Shown here piece by piece: positions 50,931 to 55,046 of a stretch of 55,046 nucleotides of DNA (position 1 is the first letter of the stretch; the number at the start of each line of letters is the position of its first letter). A program made the translations under genes and the position numbers. Below the pieces are notes generated by a model. The model was given only the letters and a program-made list of their open reading frames with translations, made no database searches and was not told the origin of the DNA. Origin of the DNA: an uncultured Eubacteriales bacterium (GTDB lineage: Bacteria; Bacillota; Clostridia; Christensenellales; Borkfalkiaceae); contig CABQND010000004.1 in NCBI GenBank assembly GCA_902465495.1, forward strand, positions 1-55,046. The letters are read 5' to 3'.

Positions 50931-52124
50931 ATGCGGGGATTTTCCACCGATTACTCAGAGAATGTGGGCAGCGGGATATCCGGCAGTCCGATTTCGGAGC
51001 CTGCCGCCGTCATAACGGATCAAGTCGCGGCGGAAGCAGCGGAAAGAGGTGCGCGATTTGCAGAGGCGATCGAAGCCAACCGCATTTCCGATTTTGAAAA
51101 AAAAGGAGATGCGCGCAAAGGCGAAAAAGCGGATCAGATGGTGCACGTTTCCACCTTTTGTACGATCGGCGACAAAATTTATATGACGTATTATGCAAAC
51201 ACCAAAGCTTCGAAAGAAGATCCGTTGAACCAAACGGCGCGCCTGGTATATTGTCATCGGAGCAATCCGCAGGATAAAGTTTACTTGGATATCCAGACGG
51301 TCGGCGACGATCTGTACGGAAAACATATATACGCGCTGTACGATACCATTCTGGCAAAAAAAGACGATGATACGCTGTATGTGATGTGGACGGCAAAAGC
51401 GGATGATCAGTATTACAGACTGTGCCGATCGTTCTCGGTGCAAAGCGGAGAACTCGGGCCGGTGGAGGTCAATCGGTTCCGCGTGGGGGAGATCACCAAT
51501 GATTTCAGTACGAGCGGAATACAGAATGCAATGACCGAAAACGGACTGCCGTATAAAACAATGTACAGCGATATCGGGATCATGCAAAAGTTTACGCAAA
51601 GGCAAGAGCAAGGCAAAGTCTATTATTATACGGGCGCTTACAGCGGTGATTTTAACTGCATCATCAAGACGTGTGATTTTTTGACTTGGGAGTATGTTTC
51701 GCAGCCTGATTTCGACAACGAATCCAAATGGGAGAACGCGGCATACGTTTACGGCGATAAATGTTATTATTTTGTACGGCAGCAGGATGAAGTCCCGTAC
51801 GGTTTTTTGACGGCGTATGATCTTATCAGAAAAAAGTGGGAGAAGCCGGTTTTGATCGCGGACTGTCAATCGAGAAGCGACTTTATCGTGTATGCGGGGA
51901 ATTTATATCTGGTCCATGCCCCTGTTGATCGGGAACATATCGGCATCGTGAAAGTGAACACGGACGATATTGCCGCGAGCACGCCTGTCTTGCAGGCAGA
52001 CATGAAGTCGAGTTGTTTTTATCCGTTCGTGCAATATCTCGACAAAAACGCCATCGGCATGTCTTATACGGTGGACAGGAAAAGCATTCGGCTTTCGTGG
52101 TTTGATCCCCAAAAATTTTTATAA
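50931..52124 (+). CDS. Cytoplasmic beta-propeller protein, glycosidase-like
   Basis: A 397-residue protein without signal peptide; the ATG at 50931 follows a GAGGAAAG-rich stretch. After ~60 N-terminal residues the sequence shows repeated blade-like strands (GDKIYMTYYAN, DTLYVMWTAKADD, KVYYYTGAYSG, KCYYFVRQQDE, GNLYLVHAPVD) as in five- or six-bladed propellers of sialidase or GH43/GH130-type proteins. No Asp-box or known catalytic triad could be assigned with confidence. It is the last gene of the operon, followed by a terminator. It may process an imported oligosaccharide. Confidence 0.6.
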   Translation: MRGFSTDYSENVGSGISGSPISEPAAVITDQVAAEAAERGARFAEAIEANRISDFEKKGDARKGEKADQMVHVSTFCTIGDKIYMTYYANTKASKEDPLNQTARLVYCHRSNPQDKVYLDIQTVGDDLYGKHIYALYDTILAKKDDDTLYVMWTAKADDQYYRLCRSFSVQSGELGPVEVNRFRVGEITNDFSTSGIQNAMTENGLPYKTMYSDIGIMQKFTQRQEQGKVYYYTGAYSGDFNCIIKTCDFLTWEYVSQPDFDNESKWENAAYVYGDKCYYFVRQQDEVPYGFLTAYDLIRKKWEKPVLIADCQSRSDFIVYAGNLYLVHAPVDREHIGIVKVNTDDIAASTPVLQADMKSSCFYPFVQYLDKNAIGMSYTVDRKSIRLSWFDPQKFL

Positions 52125-52201
52125 GCAAAGGGCAGGTATATCGAAAGTAACGGCGTGCACAAAAAACAGTGTTGAATTTATGGGGTTTTCATATACCAAG
52201 G

Positions 52202-52246
52202 ACGGCCTCAACCGAACTCATAAGAGTACGGTTGAGGCCGTTTGTT
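52202..52246 (+). terminator. Terminator at the end of the AraR-controlled operon
   Basis: ACGGCCTCAACCG pairs with CGGTTGAGGCCGT, extended after one A-A mismatch by ACTC/GAGT, around ATAA. A modest T-rich tail (TTTGTT) follows. Confidence 0.72.
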
Positions 52247-52422
52247 ATGCATCTGATCTTTAACTTGAATAAATAAAATTTTGCCGAATACAGTTTTTTG
52301 TGAGCATGCTCAAAAAACCGTTTGCTTATACTGCGGCGCATTTGAAACTTGGTCATGGGAAGCAAAAAAAATAGTATTTTTTAAAATTACGAGTAATTGA
52401 TTTTGAAAAAACAATTTTGTTA

Positions 52423-52452
52423 TAGAAAACGGCATATTTTTTTTGTTATAAT
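52423..52452 (+). promoter_or_regulatory. Probable promoter of the sialidase-AraC gene
   Basis: A perfect TATAAT at 52447-52452 lies 17 nt before the start codon at 52469. The -35 (TAGAAA at 52423-52428, 18-nt spacer) is weak, suggesting need for an activator, possibly the AraC-type product itself. Confidence 0.5.
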
Positions 52453-52468
52453 AATGAAGAGGTGAACA

Positions 52469-54178
52469 ATGCTGATTACTGACAAGAACGCTCTTCAAAA
52501 GTTTTATGAGAAAAAAAGGTTGTGGCAAGGGATCCCTTCGATCGAAAAAACAAGCGGAGGAAGGCTTTTTGCCGCATTTTATAGCGGAGGGATCAAAGAA
52601 GATTTCGGAAATTATTGTGTCGTGATAAAGAGCGAAGACGACGGCAATACGTGGAGCGAGCCTATCGTTGCGGCGTACGACGGGGAAAAAAGCCGCTGTT
52701 TTGACGGGGGGCTTTGGATCGATCCGCTCGGGCGTTTATGGTTTTTTAGGAACGTGATGCCGCAATTTGCCGTATATGCATCCGTTTGCGACGATCCTGA
52801 TGCAAAAGAGCTGACATGGAGCAAACCTTTTGTAATAGGGAAAGAGATCATGCTGAACAAGCCGACGGTGCTTTCAACGGGAGCTTGGGTATTCCCGATT
52901 GCGGTTTGGGCAAGCGGGCTGAAAGTGTCTCCGAATGTGCACTCAAAGAGTAAGAAACGCCTGGCTTTCATGTATAAAACCAACGACGCAGGCAAGACGT
53001 TTATTCGTTTAGGTGGGGTAAATATGCCCGAGCGGTGTTTTGACGAGCATATGTTTATCGAGCGAAAAGACGGTACCGTATCGATGTATGTTCGGACGTA
53101 TTATGGGATCGGGGTAAGTTATTCCTATGACGGAAGATTGTCGTGGACACAAGGGAAAGACAGCGGTTTGGGCGGACCGTGTTCCCGATTTTTTATCCGT
53201 ACGTTAAAGAGCGGAAACATTTTGCTTGTAAATCATGTAAATTTTGTGGGCAGAAATAATCTCACGGCGCTTATATCCCGTGACGGAGGGCAGACGTTTG
53301 AGGGAGGGCTCGTATTGGACGAGCGGAGCGAAGTTTCTTATCCGGACGGGACAGAAGACGGTGACGGATTTATTTATGTGATCTACGATCGGGAGTGCGG
53401 GAGTTTCCAAAGGAATCTTGCCGGAAATCAAAAGTGCGCAAGGGAGATTTTGTTTGCAAAGTTTACCGAAGAGGATGTTTTGGCGGGAAAGATCGTAACT
53501 TTGGGCAGCCGATTGAAGCAGGTTGTGAGTAAGCTGGGAAAGTATGAAGGGGAGGACCGCAATCCATACCGTGAATGCAAGTATTATACGGAGGAAGAGT
53601 ATGTCGATTTATTGCTGGAACTAAAAGACGGAGAAAAAATACTGGCAAAACTTTTCAATGAGTACGGAAATTGCTGTTACAGGTTGTTGACGCCGGAGCA
53701 AAACGAGATCGTGGATAAAAAAATATCGGAAATGATGAGCGGAAAAATTTCCGATGCGAAAAAGCGGACTTTGCTGTTGGATGTCGTAAAGATTTTTTGG
53801 GGAAAGTCAGATTCGTCCGAGCAAAACCATCTACTCGTCGAAAGCGTCGTCGAATACGTGGGAAAGAATTTTGCCGAAAATATAAGCATGGAGAAGATTG
53901 CGGATTGTTTTAACGTAAGCCTGTATTATCTGTGTCATCTGTTCAAAAATTACACAAACACTTCGTTGATGCAATTCATCAACAGTCGGAGAATTTTGTA
54001 CGCAAAGAAGTTGTTGCGGGAGACCGATCTGACCATAACGGAAATCTGTTATGCGGCGGGTTTTTGCGACGCGTCTTATTTTACGAAACAATTCAAAAAA
54101 AGTGAAGGCATTTCACCGGGAAGATATAAAAAAATACTCGAATCCGAAAAAATCGAAAAGAAGGAGGAAAATCAGTGA
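52469..54178 (+). CDS. Sialidase-like beta-propeller fused to an AraC DNA-binding domain
   Basis: A 569-residue cytoplasmic protein. Residues ~1-340 form a sialidase-type (BNR) propeller with Asp-boxes SEDDGNTWSEP, TNDAGKTF and SRDGGQTFEG and a YPDGTEDGDGFIYVIYDREC segment. The arginine of the usual RIP motif is Gly (QGIPSIEKTSGG), so classical sialidase activity is doubtful. Residues ~340-455 are a helical linker. Residues ~465-560 form an AraC/XylS double helix-turn-helix (ISMEKIADCFNVSLYYLCHL and ITEICYAAGFCDASYFTKQF). I infer a transcription factor whose sensor derives from a glycan-processing propeller. It probably controls the coupled gene downstream. GAGGTGA precedes the ATG. Confidence 0.83.
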   Translation: MLITDKNALQKFYEKKRLWQGIPSIEKTSGGRLFAAFYSGGIKEDFGNYCVVIKSEDDGNTWSEPIVAAYDGEKSRCFDGGLWIDPLGRLWFFRNVMPQFAVYASVCDDPDAKELTWSKPFVIGKEIMLNKPTVLSTGAWVFPIAVWASGLKVSPNVHSKSKKRLAFMYKTNDAGKTFIRLGGVNMPERCFDEHMFIERKDGTVSMYVRTYYGIGVSYSYDGRLSWTQGKDSGLGGPCSRFFIRTLKSGNILLVNHVNFVGRNNLTALISRDGGQTFEGGLVLDERSEVSYPDGTEDGDGFIYVIYDRECGSFQRNLAGNQKCAREILFAKFTEEDVLAGKIVTLGSRLKQVVSKLGKYEGEDRNPYRECKYYTEEEYVDLLLELKDGEKILAKLFNEYGNCCYRLLTPEQNEIVDKKISEMMSGKISDAKKRTLLLDVVKIFWGKSDSSEQNHLLVESVVEYVGKNFAENISMEKIADCFNVSLYYLCHLFKNYTNTSLMQFINSRRILYAKKLLRETDLTITEICYAAGFCDASYFTKQFKKSEGISPGRYKKILESEKIEKKEENQ

Positions 54179-55046
54179 GAAGATTGAGAATGTTCACAGT
54201 GTTTTTGTTGGCGGCAATATGCGCGGGGGCCTTGTCTTTGGCGGCGTGTACGGTCCGAGATAATGCACCGAAAGAGAAAGAAACGTATCGTTTTGAACTG
54301 ACGGTAACGGACGAAGAGGGCAATTTTATAGCGGACGCAGAAGTGACGGCTGAGGGAGTAAACGGGATGACGGATGCCGAAGGGAAGGTAACATTGGAAA
54401 GCATTGCCGTTCGTGACACAACGTTTACGATCAATGCGGACGGGTATATTTCCGAAACGTGCACGGTAACGGAAGAGGAGATCATTGCTGCAGATTATGC
54501 CGTTAAGCGCACAGTGGAGCTGCTTGGTCAGGCGTCTGCGGAGCCGGGCGATCCGGAAGAAGTTTCCGAGTATTTGCCTCGCAGCGAGAATTATCTTGCG
54601 TTTTCGGTAGGATTCGGGGCGGACAAAGCATTAATCGCGGGCCGTCCACCGAAACATATTGGCGCAATTATACGGGGTATGGATGCCGCTGGAATCGCGC
54701 CGACTGCGCAGTGCGTATTCAGGAAGACGGCTCATTCTGTAAAAACTATTATGATCTTCCAAATTTCGAGGAGGAATTGATCGACCTCGGCCTCGCCGCG
54801 GAAGGAAAAACGCTGCGCAATGATATGGCTTCCGTGCAGACGTCGGAATCGATCCGCCAATACACGGCGGGAGCGAATCTGTTTACCGATCGCGCATACA
54901 TGGCCGACGCGGCAGGGATTCCCGCGGCGCTTGAAAACGTCAGTTACATTTACAGTTCCATTGAAGGATCGTATGATTTTACCGTTACGGAAGCAGGATA
55001 TGTCGTCGTTGCCGTTCCGTCGACGGGGTATGAATCGATGATGGGG
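54175..55046 (+). pseudogene. Lipoprotein gene with an apparent frameshift, continuing beyond the window
   Basis: GTG at 54175 overlaps the upstream stop (GTGA) after AAGGAGGA, indicating coupling. The product begins with a lipoprotein signal (lipobox SLAAC), then a carboxypeptidase-regulatory-like domain (FELTVTDEEGNFIADAEVTA, about 40-120). Near 54637-54645 (GCGGGCCG) coding sense moves to the -1 frame. That frame reads PSTETYWRNYTGYG, then LIDLGLAAEGKTLRNDMAS and YDFTVTEAGYVVVAVP to the window edge without a stop, while the original frame ends at 54780. The cause is a one-base indel, an assembly error or, less likely, programmed frameshifting. The second part looks like an enzyme or binding domain that is not recognised. 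Confidence 0.72.

Larger units (their letters stand above)
52125..52468. other. Intergenic region between operon end and the sialidase-AraC gene
   Basis: Holds a strong hairpin (52202-52241) and an A/T-rich promoter region before 52469. No gene was seen. Confidence 0.6.

Noticed and set aside
49996..54178. Sialic acid catabolism operon
   Set aside because: A NanA-like aldolase and sialidase-like propellers are present, but NanE, NanK and a sialic acid transporter are not, and the propeller lacks the RIP arginine.

Overview
The window looks like a chromosomal stretch of a Gram-positive, low-to-mid GC member of the Bacillota, probably of the class Clostridia. Shine-Dalgarno sequences are strong (AGGAGG type), promoters follow the TTGACA-17-TATAAT pattern, MalF/MalG-type ABC importers are paired with lipoprotein binding proteins, and LacI, ArsR, AraR-type GntR and AraC regulators sit beside carbohydrate genes. 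No rRNA, tRNA or CRISPR array was seen.

Layout. (1) 1-3.5 kb: end of a mobile element. A MobV relaxase and a TnpW-like protein lie on the + strand in visibly A/T-richer DNA. They abut a minus-strand cluster of small element genes, one of which appears truncated at the junction. (2) 3.7-22.4 kb: a LacI-family regulator followed by a 12-gene operon. It encodes a nucleoside-hydrolase-like protein, an ABC binding protein and two permeases (no ATPase), a DUF6259-like lipoprotein, two large secreted proteins with carbohydrate-binding-like modules, a GH172 (DUF2961) glycosidase, L-fucose/D-arabinose isomerase, ribulose-phosphate 3-epimerase, a ribokinase-family kinase and an SGNH esterase lipoprotein. 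(3) 22.9-28.9 kb: an ArsR-type regulator divergent from a LamG-like lipoprotein and a secreted glycerophosphodiester phosphodiesterase. (4) 28.9-29.6 kb: a gene-poor spacer with terminators and an IS30-like transposase remnant. (5) 29.6-52.1 kb: an AraR-type GntR/LacI hybrid regulator divergent from a 13-gene operon. That operon encodes two giant surface proteins, a second ATPase-less ABC importer, a DUF4838 lipoprotein, a TIM-barrel glycosidase-like protein, two Gfo/Idh/MocA-related proteins, a SIS-domain protein, a CE2-like esterase, a DapA-family aldolase and a beta-propeller protein. (6) 52.5 kb to the end: a sialidase-like propeller fused to an AraC DNA-binding domain, coupled to a frameshifted lipoprotein gene that runs off the window.

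How it works together (inference). Cluster 2 contains a plausible full route for D-arabinose. GH172 would release D-arabinofuranose (or a related furanose), FucI would convert D-arabinose to D-ribulose, the ribokinase-family enzyme would phosphorylate it, and the epimerase would make D-xylulose-5-P. The extracellular binding proteins, esterase and importer would deliver oligosaccharides. This makes the locus a candidate D-arabinan or D-arabinose-glycan utilisation system of a Gram-positive gut-type bacterium. Cluster 5 looks like a second glycan system, perhaps for a sugar acid or an acylated sugar, because it combines an esterase, oxidoreductases, a SIS protein and an aldolase. Each cluster has its own regulator with recognisable operator-like palindromes and divergent or adjacent promoters. 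Three large surface proteins share an unusual C-terminal tail (Gly/Cys motif, transmembrane helix, basic end) that may be a sorting signal.
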